Below are positions 25,656 through 35,485 of a stretch of 64,000 nt of DNA, piece after piece. This DNA comes from Pseudomonas viridiflava. Its GTDB lineage: Bacteria > Pseudomonadota > Gammaproteobacteria > Pseudomonadales > Pseudomonadaceae. Location: the NCBI RefSeq assembly GCF_900585905.1, contig NZ_UTVH01000076.1, positions 62,001 to 126,000 on the forward strand. Direction: 5' to 3'. The notes beneath the pieces were generated by a model that was given only the letters and a program-made list of their open reading frames with translations, searched no databases and had not been told where the DNA came from. Within the stretch, counting starts at the first letter, position 1; every line of letters starts with the position of its first letter. A program made the translations under genes and the position numbers.

Positions 25656-27266
25656 TCAAGCCTCGATTCCCAACATGTCCCGCGCCAGCGCCTCGGCAAT
25701 CCGAATACCGTCCACGCCTGCTGAAAGGATGCCACCGGCATAGCCAGCGCCTTCGCCCGCCGGGTACAGGCCTTTGACGTTGAGGCTTTGCATGATTTCG
25801 TTGCGGGTGATGCGCAACGGTGCAGAAGTGCGAGTTTCGATCCCGGTCAGCACCGCATCGTGCAGGGCGAAGCCCTTGATCTGCTTCTCGAACGCAGGCA
25901 ACGCCTCGCGAATGGCTTCGATGGCATAAGCCGGCAGGGCGTCGGCCAGGTCTACCAGCTTCACCCCCGGCTTGTAGGACGGCTCGACGCTGCCCAGCGC
26001 GCTCGACGGTTTGCCGGCAATGAAGTCGCCAACCAGTTGCGCAGGCGCCTCGTAAGTGCTGCCGCCCAGGGTGTAGGCGTGGGATTCCAGGCGCTCTTGC
26101 AGTTCGATGCCCGCCAGCGGGCCGCCCGGATAATCTTCCGGCGTGATACCTACCACGATCCCGGAGTTGGCATTGCGCTCGTTGCGCGAGTACTGGCTCA
26201 TGCCGTTGGTGACCACACGGTTGGGCTCTGAGGTCGCCGCCACCACCGTGCCGCCAGGGCACATGCAGAAGCTGTAGACCGAGCGACCGTTTTTCGCGTG
26301 GTGCACCAGTTTGTAATCCGCCGCGCCCAGTTTCGGGTGACCGGCGTACTTGCCCAGACGCGCCCTGTCGATCAACGACTGTGGGTGCTCAATGCGAAAG
26401 CCGACGGAAAACGGTTTGGCTTCCATATAAACGCCACGGGCATGCAGCATGCGGAAGGTGTCGCGGGCGCTGTGGCCGAGGGCAAGAATCACGTGGCGCG
26501 ACTCGATGTGTTCGCCGCCATCAAGCACCACGCCTTGCAGCTGACCGTTGTCGATCAGGACGTCGGTGACCCGCTGTTCGAAGCGCACCTCGCCACCCAG
26601 GGCTGCGATCTGGTGACGCATGTGTTCGACCACCCCGGTCAGGCGGAAGGTGCCGATGTGCGGCTTGCTGACGTAGAGAATTTCCGCTGGCGCGCCCGCC
26701 TTGACGAACTCGTGCAGGACCTTGCGGCCATGGAACTGCGGGTCCTTGATCTGGCTGTACAGCTTGCCGTCAGAGAACGTCCCCGCGCCGCCCTCGCCAA
26801 ACTGCACGTTGGATTCCGGGTTGAGCACATTCTTGCGCCACAGGCCCCAGGTGTCCTTGGTGCGCTGGCGCACTTCCTTGCCGCGTTCGAGGATGATCGG
26901 CTTGAAGCCCATTTGCGCCAGGAGCAGGCCGGCGAAAATGCCGCAAGGGCCGAAACCGACGACCACCGGGCGCTCGCTCAAGCCCCCTGGCGCGTGACCG
27001 ACGACCTTGTAACTGACATCCGGCGCGACGTTGACGTGGCGATCATCCGCCAGGCGCTGGAGCAGGGCCGCCTCGTCGCGTACCTGAAAGTCGATGGTGT
27101 AGATGAAACACAACTCGGACGATTTCTTGCGAGCATCGTAGCTGCGCTTGAACAGGGTGAAGTCGAGCAATTCATCGCTGCCAATGCCCAGACGCCGGAG
27201 AAGGGCGGGGCGCAGGTCTTCATCCGGATGATCGATCGGCAGCTTGAGTTCGGTGATTCGTAACAT
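25656..27266 (-). CDS. FAD-dependent oxidoreductase (COG2509-type)
   Basis: 536-residue flavoprotein. An N-terminal ~100-residue domain (LGIGSDELLDFTLFKRSYDARKK in shorter pieces) precedes a Rossmann FAD site VVVGFGPCGIFAGLLLAQ (about 101-118) and a C-terminal FAD-closing motif GLYPAGEGAGYAGGI. Between them are CMCPGG and a GEGGAGTFSDGKL loop typical of the uncharacterised 'FAD-dependent dehydrogenase' group. Substrate unknown; electron acceptor not predictable. Preceded by a family A palindromic repeat and transcribed away from nhaA's start region. Confidence 0.85.
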   Translation of the reverse strand: MLRITELKLPIDHPDEDLRPALLRRLGIGSDELLDFTLFKRSYDARKKSSELCFIYTIDFQVRDEAALLQRLADDRHVNVAPDVSYKVVGHAPGGLSERPVVVGFGPCGIFAGLLLAQMGFKPIILERGKEVRQRTKDTWGLWRKNVLNPESNVQFGEGGAGTFSDGKLYSQIKDPQFHGRKVLHEFVKAGAPAEILYVSKPHIGTFRLTGVVEHMRHQIAALGGEVRFEQRVTDVLIDNGQLQGVVLDGGEHIESRHVILALGHSARDTFRMLHARGVYMEAKPFSVGFRIEHPQSLIDRARLGKYAGHPKLGAADYKLVHHAKNGRSVYSFCMCPGGTVVAATSEPNRVVTNGMSQYSRNERNANSGIVVGITPEDYPGGPLAGIELQERLESHAYTLGGSTYEAPAQLVGDFIAGKPSSALGSVEPSYKPGVKLVDLADALPAYAIEAIREALPAFEKQIKGFALHDAVLTGIETRTSAPLRITRNEIMQSLNVKGLYPAGEGAGYAGGILSAGVDGIRIAEALARDMLGIEA

Positions 27267-27433
27267 GAAAGGGTCCAGTATTCGGGCCGCAGGATCAGCC
27301 CGACAGCGCTACAAGAACCGGGGATTATAAGCCACATTGGAAGAGGCGGGGTGGCGAGTATGTCTGCGCTGCATAGCCGGTCTGTCTGCCACCTGTACAT
27401 CGCCAGCCGCAGCTTGGCAGACATCACCACATC

Positions 27434-27514
27434 CTGCAGGAGCAGCGCGAGGCTGCGATCGCGTTGTGCCTGCGACGCCGCCTTCGCGGCCTCGCGCTGC
27501 TCGTGCGCTCCTAC
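27434..27514. repeat. Palindromic repeat, family A, copy 4
   Basis: Arms GCAGGAGCAGCGCGAGGC and GCCTCGCGCTGCTCGTGCGC with a diverged loop. Placed just after the stop of the lipoprotein gene (27541, minus strand) and 168 bases before the FAD gene start. Confidence 0.75.
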
Positions 27515-27540
27515 CCAGGCGGGTTCGGAAGATATATCAA

Positions 27541-28221
27541 TCAATCGTCCCGCGAGCCGCCGTAATAACCGCAGCCGCGCTGAGTGACGCCATTGAGGCG
27601 CAGCTCGGCGGTGAGGTGCTGTACCGAGCCATTGACGCTGTCGACGCAGCGTTGCGGGGCCACCCACAGCTCCATCGTGTTGCCGTTGGCTTCGCTGCTG
27701 ACGCTGAACCGGCCGTCAGGCAGTTGCTCTTCCACGTAAGGCACTGCGATGGACTCCTTGCCGAGGCGCTCGATGACCATGCCTTTGCCACTGACGTTGA
27801 CGTTCCACGCTGGATTATTGCCGTTGACGTGCAGATTCAGGCGCTTGAAGTTGGGATCTTCGCAGGCCTGCCCGGCACGTTCCACCCGGTAGATCTGCCG
27901 CAGATCGAGCTGGCCTTCGCTGCCTGCTGTTTTGCTGGCGACGAATAGCCCGCGCAGGTCGGCGAACACCTTGCCGGACGTGTCAGCCAGTGCCGAAGCC
28001 TCCTGCAGGATACCCGTGTTGGCGCCGTCCTTGACCACGTAACGCCGTTGCTCGTTGCAGGGCTGGAACATCAGCCTGCCGCCTTCGCCGCTCAGATTGC
28101 CCTGCATACGCACCCAGCCAGCCTTGGACACGGCGTCGTCAGCAGATGGGGTGCCAAGCATCTGGCAACCGGCGAACAGTGGCATCAGCGCGACAAGCAG
28201 AACGGAACGGGCAGTAAACAT
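27541..28221 (-). CDS. Hypothetical lipoprotein (COG3650-like)
   Basis: 226 residues; lipobox LFAGC (C19) after a short hydrophobic signal when ATG at 28221 is used. The mature part starts with a domain containing MFQPCNEQRRYVV, resembling the COG3650 group, and has a C-terminal beta domain with two cysteines (APQRCVDS, RGCGYYGG) that could form a disulfide. Similar C-terminal folds are seen in MliC/lysozyme-inhibitor-like proteins, but I cannot confirm that. Likely outer-membrane attached. Confidence 0.7.
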   Translation of the reverse strand: MFTARSVLLVALMPLFAGCQMLGTPSADDAVSKAGWVRMQGNLSGEGGRLMFQPCNEQRRYVVKDGANTGILQEASALADTSGKVFADLRGLFVASKTAGSEGQLDLRQIYRVERAGQACEDPNFKRLNLHVNGNNPAWNVNVSGKGMVIERLGKESIAVPYVEEQLPDGRFSVSSEANGNTMELWVAPQRCVDSVNGSVQHLTAELRLNGVTQRGCGYYGGSRDD

Positions 28222-28546
28222 GGGGCGGTCTCCAGACAAGAGCCGCCACGTTACTCAGCCTGTCGCGCCATCACAAGAGGCATCAACCCTCGCGAGGATT
28301 CCGACCGCTCTGCAGGCCCTGTGCACTTTTCCCACCGGCCAGCGCTACATCGGCCGCAGGCGGGCATTTCGCCAGTGCTTCCAAGGGCCTACCCGTTCGA
28401 ATAGTTTCCGGATCCAGCGGCTGTCACTAGTATCACTCTGCTCATCAATGTGCTCCGCAGGTCGGTGGATAACTCAGTCCAGGACCTGGGTTTGACGCTG
28501 ACAAGCGCCGCAATAGGCAACACTCAGCTCTCATGAGGAAACAATC
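28222..28546. other. 325-base intergenic region between divergent genes
   Basis: Control region shared by the lipoprotein gene (minus) and the LysR gene (plus). A weak -35-like TTGACG occurs near 28492, about 50 bases before the GTG of the LysR gene. No repeat, hairpin or small gene was convincing. Confidence 0.4.
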
Positions 28547-29467
28547 GTGAGCGAAATCGACGATCTGGCGGCCTTTGCGGTATTGGTCGAAGCGGGCAGC
28601 TTTACTGCCGCAGCGGTCCGCCTGGAATGCAGCAAAGGCTATTTGTCCAAGCGTATCAGCCAGATGGAGAAACGGTATGGCGTCATGTTGCTGCACCGCA
28701 GCACGCGCAGCCTGAACCTGACGTCGGCGGGCGCCGCGCTGTTGCCTCAGGGCCAGCAGTTGCTCGCAAGCATGGTGCGGGCGCGCGACATCGTGGCGTT
28801 AATGCGCGATGACATGGTCGGCCAGGTGCGTCTGACCACCCCGGTTTCTCTGGGCGAGACGTTCGTTGACGGGTTATTGCGCGAGTTCTCCGGGCAGTAT
28901 CCGCAGATCAGGGTCGAGCTGGAACTCAACAACAGCTTTCGTGATTTGCGCCGTGATGGCTTCGACCTGGCGGTTCGCTCCCAGGTAGCGGCCGACGAGC
29001 GGCTGGTGGCGCGGCCGTTGCTGGCGATACAAGAGCTGACCTGCGCCAGCACCGCCTACCTGCAGGCACGCGGCCAGCCCCGCCTGCCCCAGGAGCTGAC
29101 GACCCACGCTTGCCTGCTCAACAGTCATTACGGAGGCCGCAACGAGTGGCTCTACCATCAGCACCATGAGCTGACCCGGGTTCAGGTCAACGGCAGTTTT
29201 GCCAGCAACCACTATGGGCTGCTGAAAAAAGCGGCGCTGGCAGGCGCCGGTATCGCGAGGTTGCCCTTGTACATGGTGCACACCGAAATCAGCGATGGCC
29301 GATTGCACTGGCTGTTGCGCGACTACCAGACCAGCACTACGCCGCTGTTCCTGGTGCATCCTTATGAAGGTGAATTACCCCGCCGCATTCAAGTGCTGGC
29401 CGACTACCTGACTGCCTGGTTTCAGCGCAGTGGGGCGGCGTTGGAGGGATTGGGAAGGGAGGGGTAA
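28547..29467 (+). CDS. LysR-family transcriptional regulator
   Basis: 306 residues. N-terminal winged helix-turn-helix (FAVLVEAGSFTAAAVRLECSKGYLSKRI in shorter pieces, residues about 10-37) and a substrate-binding domain of the CrgA/DmlR-like subgroup (VRLTTPVSLGETFV, YPQIRVELEL). Start is GTG at 28547 with GAGGAA before it. No adjacent divergent operon of metabolic genes points to a target; the divergent neighbour is a lipoprotein gene 325 bases away. Target and ligand unknown. Confidence 0.88.
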   Translation: MSEIDDLAAFAVLVEAGSFTAAAVRLECSKGYLSKRISQMEKRYGVMLLHRSTRSLNLTSAGAALLPQGQQLLASMVRARDIVALMRDDMVGQVRLTTPVSLGETFVDGLLREFSGQYPQIRVELELNNSFRDLRRDGFDLAVRSQVAADERLVARPLLAIQELTCASTAYLQARGQPRLPQELTTHACLLNSHYGGRNEWLYHQHHELTRVQVNGSFASNHYGLLKKAALAGAGIARLPLYMVHTEISDGRLHWLLRDYQTSTTPLFLVHPYEGELPRRIQVLADYLTAWFQRSGAALEGLGREG

Positions 29468-29655
29468 AACGGCTGGGCCGCTGGTTTGCCAGCTGTACAG
29501 CGCTGTCTCCAAGTCCTGTCTTGGCAAGGCTCCGGGTGGCGCCAGATCTTGACTGCGCCTGGACTTGCAGCAGGCCACCGTTCTACTGGCTGGCAGAATG
29601 CAATCGCGGGCAAGCACGCTCCTGCAAGCGCCTTGCCGGCCATTGAGCCGATCGC

Positions 29656-30357
29656 TTACCCGCCCAGGTAAGCATCTCGCACTTTCGGGTCCACCAGCAG
29701 TTCTTCACCGGTGCCCTGCATCACCACGCGACCATTTTCCAGCACGTAGGCACGGTCGGCGACTTTCAATGCCTGGTTGGCGTTCTGCTCAACCAGAAAC
29801 ACCGTCACGCCGTCGCGACGCAGCTGTTCGACGATCTCGAAAATCTGCTGAATGATGATCGGTGCCAACCCCAGCGAAGGTTCGTCCAGCAGCAACAGCT
29901 TGGGCTTGCTCATCAAGGCGCGGCCGATGGCGAGCATTTGCTGCTCGCCGCCGGACATGGTGCCGCCACGCTGATTGAAGCGTTCCTTGAGGCGCGGGAA
30001 CAGCTGCAGGACTTTGTCCATCTGGGCTTCATAGTCGTCTTTTTCGGTGAAAAAGCCGCCCATGGCCAGGTTTTCTTCCACCGTCAGGCGAGCGAAGACG
30101 CGACGGCCTTCGGGCACCACGGCAATGCTTTTACGCATGATCACGGCTGACTCCAGCCCCACCAGCTCCTCACCCATGTAGCGAATACTGCCGCTGTGGG
30201 CGCGTGGCGATCCGCACAGGGTCATCAGCAACGTGGATTTGCCAGCGCCGTTGGCCCCGATCAGGGTCACGATCTCGCCCTGGCGCACCTCCACGTTGAC
30301 GTCGTGTAGCGCCTGGATCTTGCCGTAGAACGTGGAGACGTTTTCGAACTGCAGCAT
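29656..30357 (-). CDS. braG: Branched-chain amino acid ABC transporter ATP-binding protein
   Basis: 233-residue LivF/BraG ATPase, one of the two nucleotide-binding subunits of the high-affinity leucine/isoleucine/valine importer. Walker A GANGAGKS (34-41), signature MSGGEQQML and Walker B LLLLDEPSLGLAP are intact. Its ATG follows the braF TAA directly (TAAATG), so translation is coupled. Last gene of braCDEFG. The 190 bases after it hold no gene. Confidence 0.95.
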   Translation of the reverse strand: MLQFENVSTFYGKIQALHDVNVEVRQGEIVTLIGANGAGKSTLLMTLCGSPRAHSGSIRYMGEELVGLESAVIMRKSIAVVPEGRRVFARLTVEENLAMGGFFTEKDDYEAQMDKVLQLFPRLKERFNQRGGTMSGGEQQMLAIGRALMSKPKLLLLDEPSLGLAPIIIQQIFEIVEQLRRDGVTVFLVEQNANQALKVADRAYVLENGRVVMQGTGEELLVDPKVRDAYLGG

Positions 30358-31140
30358 TTACGCTTCCCCCAGGTAGGCTTTGATCACTTCAGGATTGTCG
30401 CGGATCTGCGCCGGTGTGCCGTCGGCCAGGGGCGTGCCCTGGTTGATCACGACGATGTGGTCGGAAATGCTCATGACCAGTTTCATGTCGTGCTCGATCA
30501 GCAGCACGGTGGCGTTGTGCTCGTTGCGCAGCACGCCGATCAGCGCCTTGAGATCTTCGGTTTCTCTGGGGTTGAGGCCTGCGGCAGGCTCGTCGAGCAT
30601 CAGAATGCGCGGCCGGGTCATCATGCAGCGGGCGATTTCCAGGCGCCGCTGCTGACCGTAGGCCAGCGTTCCGGCAGGGCGATTGGCAAACTCCTTCAGG
30701 TTGACCGCGTCCAGCCAGTACTCGGCGTAATCCATGGCTTCGCGTTCGCTGCGGCGAAAGCCCGGGGTCTTGAACAGGCCAGCCAGGAAGTTGGTATTGA
30801 GGTGGCGATGCTGAGCAACCAGCAGGTTTTCCACCGCTGTCATTTCCTTGAACAGGCGAACGTTCTGAAAGGTGCGCACCACACCCTTGCGAGCGATCTG
30901 ATGCCCAGCCAGGCCCTGGATCGGCTCGCCGTCGAGCAGAATGGTGCCCGAGGTCGGCCGGTAAAAACCGGTCAGGCAGTTGAAGACGGTGGTCTTGCCC
31001 GCACCGTTGGGGCCGATCATCGACACAACCTGTTTCTCATGCACTGTCAGGCCGACGCCATTGACGGCCAGCAGGCCGCCGAAGCGCATGCTCAGGTTGG
31101 ACGCTTGCAGGATCGGGCGACTCGATAGTGTGCGGCTCAT
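30358..31140 (-). CDS. braF: Branched-chain amino acid ABC transporter ATP-binding protein
   Basis: 260-residue LivG/BraF ATPase. Walker A GPNGAGKT (43-50), the LivG-specific insertion [11 protein letters not shown]..., signature [12 protein letters not shown] and Walker [14 protein letters not shown] are visible. Pairs with BraG on the BraDE permease. Start overlaps the braE stop by 4 bases. Confidence 0.95.
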   Translation of the reverse strand: MSRTLSSRPILQASNLSMRFGGLLAVNGVGLTVHEKQVVSMIGPNGAGKTTVFNCLTGFYRPTSGTILLDGEPIQGLAGHQIARKGVVRTFQNVRLFKEMTAVENLLVAQHRHLNTNFLAGLFKTPGFRRSEREAMDYAEYWLDAVNLKEFANRPAGTLAYGQQRRLEIARCMMTRPRILMLDEPAAGLNPRETEDLKALIGVLRNEHNATVLLIEHDMKLVMSISDHIVVINQGTPLADGTPAQIRDNPEVIKAYLGEA

Positions 31141-32390
31141 TTACGCAACTCCATGTGGGGGCGTTGCATTGGCAGGAACCCCTGAGGACGCCAGATCATC
31201 ATCAGCACCATCAGGGCGCCGAACATCAACATGCGGTAATCGCTGAATTCGCGCATCAGCTCGGGCAGCAGAATCATCACGATGGCGGCCAGAATCACCC
31301 CCAGCTGCGAGCCCATGCCCCCTAACACCACAATCGCCAGGATGATGGCCGACTCGATGAAGGTGAATGATTCCGGTGTCACCAGGCCCTGGCGTGCAGC
31401 GAAGAAGCTGCCGGCAAAACCGGCGAATGCAGCGCCCAGGGTGAAGGCCGACAGTTTGATCACGGTTGGATTGAGGCCCAGCGCACGGCAGGCGATTTCG
31501 TCTTCACGCAATGCTTCCCAGGCGCGGCCGATGGGCATGCGCAGGAGGCGGTTGATGACGAACAGCGCGGCCAGCGCCAGCAGCAGGGCGATCAGGTAAA
31601 GGTAGATCACCTTGCTGATCGGGCTGTAGTCCAGACCGAAATACTGGTGGAAGGTCTGCGCGCCTTCAGCGGCACGACGCTCGAAGCTCAAGCCGAACAG
31701 CGTTGGCTTTTCGATGTTGCTGATGCCGTTGGGGCCGCCGGTGATGTCGGTCATGTTGCGCAGGAAAATACGGATGATCTCGCCGAATCCCAAGGTAACG
31801 ATGGCCAGGTAGTCGCCGCGCAAGCGCAGCACCGGAAAGCCCAGCAGGAAGCCGAACAGCGCCGCCAGCAGCCCCGCCAGCGGCAGGCATTCCCAGAAGC
31901 TCAGGCCGAAATAATGCGAGAGCAACGCGTAGCCGTAGGCACCCACCGCATAGAAGCCGACATAACCCAGGTCGAGCAGACCGGCAAGGCCGACAACGAT
32001 GTTCAGGCCCAGGCCAAGCATCACGTAGATCAGGATCAGCGTGGCGATATCGACAGCGCCGCGGGAGCCGAAGAACGGCCAGACGAAAGCCAGCACGATG
32101 AGCGCGACCAGCCCCCAGCGCTGGGTACTCGGCAAGGTGAGGAAGTCACTGGTCTTCTGCGGGATCAACGGTTTGCCTGAGCCGCTGCGCACGCCACTGA
32201 TGCGCTCGGCGAACAGCACGCGCAGAAACATCAGCACCGAGCAGACCGCAATGATGGTCAAGGTCATCGCACTGGCGTTCTGCACTTGCAGGATCACGCC
32301 GGAGAAGGCCAGTTTCAGACCGAATACCGGGTAGGCCACGGCCCACACCAGTGCAGCGCTGAACAGCGCCTGTTTGAAAGACTTGTTCAT
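31137..32390 (-). CDS. braE: Branched-chain amino acid ABC transporter permease (LivM type)
   Basis: 417-residue inner-membrane permease with an N-terminal extension of two extra hydrophobic segments (DUF3382-type) ahead of the LivM core ([23 protein letters not shown] in pieces; [28 protein letters not shown] as the ATPase-contact loop). Overlaps braD's stop and braF's start by 4 bases each, so the middle of the operon is tightly coupled. Confidence 0.95.
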   Translation of the reverse strand: MNKSFKQALFSAALVWAVAYPVFGLKLAFSGVILQVQNASAMTLTIIAVCSVLMFLRVLFAERISGVRSGSGKPLIPQKTSDFLTLPSTQRWGLVALIVLAFVWPFFGSRGAVDIATLILIYVMLGLGLNIVVGLAGLLDLGYVGFYAVGAYGYALLSHYFGLSFWECLPLAGLLAALFGFLLGFPVLRLRGDYLAIVTLGFGEIIRIFLRNMTDITGGPNGISNIEKPTLFGLSFERRAAEGAQTFHQYFGLDYSPISKVIYLYLIALLLALAALFVINRLLRMPIGRAWEALREDEIACRALGLNPTVIKLSAFTLGAAFAGFAGSFFAARQGLVTPESFTFIESAIILAIVVLGGMGSQLGVILAAIVMILLPELMREFSDYRMLMFGALMVLMMIWRPQGFLPMQRPHMELRK

Positions 32391-33310
32391 ACTTTTTCAA
32401 CCTCCGGGCGGCCCAGAATGCCGGTCGGCCGGAACAGCAGCACGAGGACCAGCAGGCCGAAGGCCACGACGTCCTTGTACTGATCACCAAAAATATCGGC
32501 GCCGAAGGCTTCGGCGACGCCCAGCACCAGACCGCCGAGCACAGCACCCGGGATCGAACCGATGCCACCCAGGACGGCTGCGGTGAATGCTTTCAGGCCA
32601 ACGAGGAAACCGGCGCTCGGGTTGATGACGCCGTACTGCATACCCAGCAAAACGGCGGCGACGGCTGCCAGCGCAGCGCCGATGACGAAGGTCAGGGCGA
32701 TGATCGTATTGGTGTTGATGCCCAGCAGGTTGGCCATCTTCATGTCTTCGGCGCAGGCGCGGCAGGCGCGGCCCATGCGTGAACGCGAGATGAACAGGGT
32801 CAGGCCTGTCATCGCCACCAGGGTGACCACGAACACCAGAATCTGAATGTACGAAATCAACACTTCCTGCGAGCCACCGGGGCCGAAGGTGAAGCTACCG
32901 GGGAGCAGGTTGGGAATCGCGAAGTTGCCGGACCCCTGGGAAAGCTGGACGGCGTTTTCCAGGAAGATCGACATGCCGATGGCAGAAATCAGCGGAATCA
33001 GCCGATTGCTGTTGCGCAACGGGCGGTAGGCGAGGCGTTCGATGCTGTAACCGTAGGCGCTGGTGACAATGATCGAGGCCGCAAAGGCGACAATCATCAG
33101 CAGCGGCAGGCTCTGGATGCCCAGCATGGCCAGACCGGCCAGGGCCATGAAGGCAACATAGGAACCGATCATGTATACCTGGCCGTGGGCGAAGTTGATC
33201 ATTCCGATGATGCCGTACACCATCGTGTAGCCGATGGCGATCAATGCATACGTGCTGCCAATGGTCAGGCCATTGACCAGCTGTTGCATGTAGTGGAAAA
33301 ACTCGGGCAT
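32387..33310 (-). CDS. braD: Branched-chain amino acid ABC transporter permease (LivH type)
   Basis: 307-residue LivH/BraD permease, partner of BraE. Typical opening [20 protein letters not shown] and the loop [17 protein letters not shown] that contacts the ATPase. Starts 209 bases after the braC stop, with a terminator hairpin in that gap, so expression relative to braC is likely reduced. Confidence 0.95.
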   Translation of the reverse strand: MPEFFHYMQQLVNGLTIGSTYALIAIGYTMVYGIIGMINFAHGQVYMIGSYVAFMALAGLAMLGIQSLPLLMIVAFAASIIVTSAYGYSIERLAYRPLRNSNRLIPLISAIGMSIFLENAVQLSQGSGNFAIPNLLPGSFTFGPGGSQEVLISYIQILVFVVTLVAMTGLTLFISRSRMGRACRACAEDMKMANLLGINTNTIIALTFVIGAALAAVAAVLLGMQYGVINPSAGFLVGLKAFTAAVLGGIGSIPGAVLGGLVLGVAEAFGADIFGDQYKDVVAFGLLVLVLLFRPTGILGRPEVEKV

Positions 33311-33469
33311 TTACCGCGCTCCTAAAAACCTGATCTGCATTTCTCTGGCCTGCGCCGGATTCGCATTCTGTCGATGCGTTGCCTGTGACGCCGCCGGCGA
33401 ACCGCGGGTAACGGTTTTAAGATTTTCAGGGATCTCGCTGCTGGATTGCGCAACGGACCATCATTGGTA

Positions 33470-33499
33470 AAACAAAGCCCACTGCATGGGCAGTGGGCT
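33470..33499 (-). terminator. Terminator/attenuator hairpin between braC and braD
   Basis: 10-base perfect stem AGCCCACTGC / GCAGTGGGCT with a CATG loop, followed on the minus strand by TTTGTTTTACC. It lies 20 bases past braC and about 160 bases before braD. Confidence 0.8.
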
Positions 33500-33519
33500 C
33501 TGGTTGAGGCGTCAGGCGT

Positions 33520-34644
33520 TTACTTGGCAGCTTCGGTTTTCGGTTTGCCGAAGTGCCACTCGTAGACCACGAACTGGAAGTTCTTCAGGTCACCCTTGGC
33601 GTCGTAGCTCAGCTCGCCCATTGGCGTCTTGAAGGTGCCTTTGTGGATGGCAGCAGCCACCTTGTCGGTTTCTTCGGACTTGGCGGCAACGATGCCGTCA
33701 GCAATGACCTGCACGGCGGAGTAGGACGGGTAGACGAACGGACCGCTCGGGTCCTGCTTCTTGTCCTGGAAAGCCTTGGTCAGGGCCTGGTTGGCCGGGT
33801 CCTGGTCGAAGGATTTTGGCAGGGTGACCAGCAGGCCTTCCGAAGCATCACCCGCAATCTGCGAGATGGACTCGTTGCCGACGCCTTCAGGGCCCATGAA
33901 CTTGGCATTCAGGCCTTTTTCCTTGGACTGACGCAGGATCTGGCCCAGCTCAGGGTGGTAGCCGCCGTAGTAGACGAAGTCGACGTTGGCCTGCTTGAGC
34001 TTGGCGATCAGCGACGAGAAGTCCTTGTCGCCAGCGTTGATGCCTTCGAACAGTGCAACCTTGACGCCTTTGCTTTCAAGGGTCTGCTTCACTGCGGTGG
34101 CGATACCTTCGCCGTACTGCTGCTTGTCGTGGATGACTGCAACGATTTTCGGCTTGGCGACGTCGGCAATGTAGTTGCCAGCGGCCGGACCCTGGGCGCT
34201 GTCAAGACCGATGGTGCGGAACACCAATTTGTAGCCGCGCGCGGTGATTTCCGGGCTGGTAGCAGCCGGGGTCACCATGATGATCCCTTCATCTTCATAG
34301 ACGTCGGAAGCAGGTTGAGCGGAGCTGGAGCACAGGTGACCGATCACGTACTTGACGCCATCGTTGACCACTTTGTTGGCCACCGCGACAGCCTGCTTGG
34401 GGTCGCAGGCATCATCGTACTCAACGGCTTCAAGCTTCTTGCCGTCGACGCCACCTTTGGCGTTGATCTGCTCGATGGCCATCTTGGCGCCGTTGAATTG
34501 CATCGTGCCGTACTCGGCCACAGGGCCGGTTTTCGGGCCGGCGATGCCGATCTTGATGGTGTCTGCGGCGAATGAATGGCTGGCAACCCCCGCCATAACC
34601 AATGCGGCAAACAGCCTGGAAAGCTTCTTGGTACCCTTAGTCAT
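33520..34644 (-). CDS. braC: Branched-chain amino acid periplasmic binding protein
   Basis: 374-residue LivJ/LivK/BraC type I binding protein. ATG at 34644 gives a signal peptide ending at SHSFA-AD (about residue 25). Mature protein: TIKIGIAGPKTGPVAEYG, ligand-site region LCSSSAQPASDVYE with serines that hold the amino-acid backbone, and FVYYGGYHPELGQ. It binds Leu/Ile/Val (and often Ala) for BraDEFG. A longer frame to 34731 adds a cysteine-rich stretch without signal and is rejected. Confidence 0.95.
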   Translation of the reverse strand: MTKGTKKLSRLFAALVMAGVASHSFAADTIKIGIAGPKTGPVAEYGTMQFNGAKMAIEQINAKGGVDGKKLEAVEYDDACDPKQAVAVANKVVNDGVKYVIGHLCSSSAQPASDVYEDEGIIMVTPAATSPEITARGYKLVFRTIGLDSAQGPAAGNYIADVAKPKIVAVIHDKQQYGEGIATAVKQTLESKGVKVALFEGINAGDKDFSSLIAKLKQANVDFVYYGGYHPELGQILRQSKEKGLNAKFMGPEGVGNESISQIAGDASEGLLVTLPKSFDQDPANQALTKAFQDKKQDPSGPFVYPSYSAVQVIADGIVAAKSEETDKVAAAIHKGTFKTPMGELSYDAKGDLKNFQFVVYEWHFGKPKTEAAK

Positions 34645-34968
34645 GATGCTCCACTCTTGTGTTTTAGTTTTTATAATCCTGCTGCACGAGCGGCAGGACC
34701 GGATGCAACATCCGGTCTGACCCCTGGCCAACTGTACCGGAACAGTTTAGAGCGCCGGTCAATCGCTTGAAAAGCGGGCTGGCGAGGGCAGAACCGGATG
34801 ATGTCGCGTAATTGACAGAAAGATACAGAATCATGCATGTGCAGCACACTGGCGCGTGGCCGAACCCCTGGTTTTCCTGATCTTCCCTGCAATCAATAAG
34901 TTGTATCCGGGTTTTTCGCGAAGGAACACGGCGTTATCATGGTCCGCATTTTCCAGTCGGTGAAACCC
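34645..34968 (-). promoter_or_regulatory. Leader/promoter region of braC
   Basis: 324 bases between braC and the divergent DUF2288 gene. A 9-base perfect hairpin (GACCGGATG-CAA-CATCCGGTC, 34697-34717) lies about 55 bases upstream of the braC ATG, and the run AAAAACTAAAACACAAGAG sits just before its ribosome site, similar to A-rich Hfq/Crc sites. Both readings are inferences. Confidence 0.4.
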
Positions 34969-35274
34969 ATGAGTGAAGAAGCAAGCACCCTCTATGCCAA
35001 ACTGCTCGGCGAGACGGCATCTATTACCTGGACAGAGCTGCAGCCGTTCTTTGCCCGGGGCGCCCTGTTGTGGGTCGAGCCAGGTCTGGATCTGATGGAA
35101 GTGGCGCAGGCGGTGGCGCGCAACGAGGCAGACAGAGTAGGCGCCTGGCTGGCCAGTGGTGAAGTGAGCAAGGTGGCTGAAACACTTGCCCTTGAGCTGG
35201 TGGCGCGCGATCCGACGTTATGGGCGGTCGTCGTGGCGCCCTGGGTGCTGGTCCAGGACAGGGCGCCCGTTTGA
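34969..35274 (+). CDS. DUF2288 family protein
   Basis: 101-residue cytoplasmic protein. It begins with STLYAKLLGETASITWTEL and has ARGALLWVEPGLDL and a tryptophan-rich end (WAVVVAPWVLVQD), the DUF2288 signature. Function unknown. The ATG at 34969 is preferred over one ten codons earlier because family members begin near it. Followed by a strong terminator shared with rapA. Confidence 0.85.
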   Translation: MSEEASTLYAKLLGETASITWTELQPFFARGALLWVEPGLDLMEVAQAVARNEADRVGAWLASGEVSKVAETLALELVARDPTLWAVVVAPWVLVQDRAPV

Positions 35275-35423
35275 TAAGTGCTCTATTTTGGGGCTCTTGC
35301 GACGTAGTCCTGGGTAGTCCGGTAACTGCATTGTCGCTGCGGTGGAGAAATGCCTCAGGCCGTGGTCAATGCACGGTACCTGGTTGCGCAGCGCATTGAG
35401 CCAGCCGGCCAGGTGCTGAAAAT

Positions 35424-35455
35424 GACAAAGCCCGCTCAATCGAGCGGGCTTTGTC
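35424..35455. terminator. Bidirectional terminator between DUF2288 gene and rapA
   Basis: 14-base perfect stem GACAAAGCCCGCTC / GAGCGGGCTTTGTC with an AATC loop, placed between the convergent stops at 35274 and 35486. Confidence 0.85.
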
Positions 35456-35485
35456 GGTGCTACTGCGGCGTTTTTATATCGCGAC

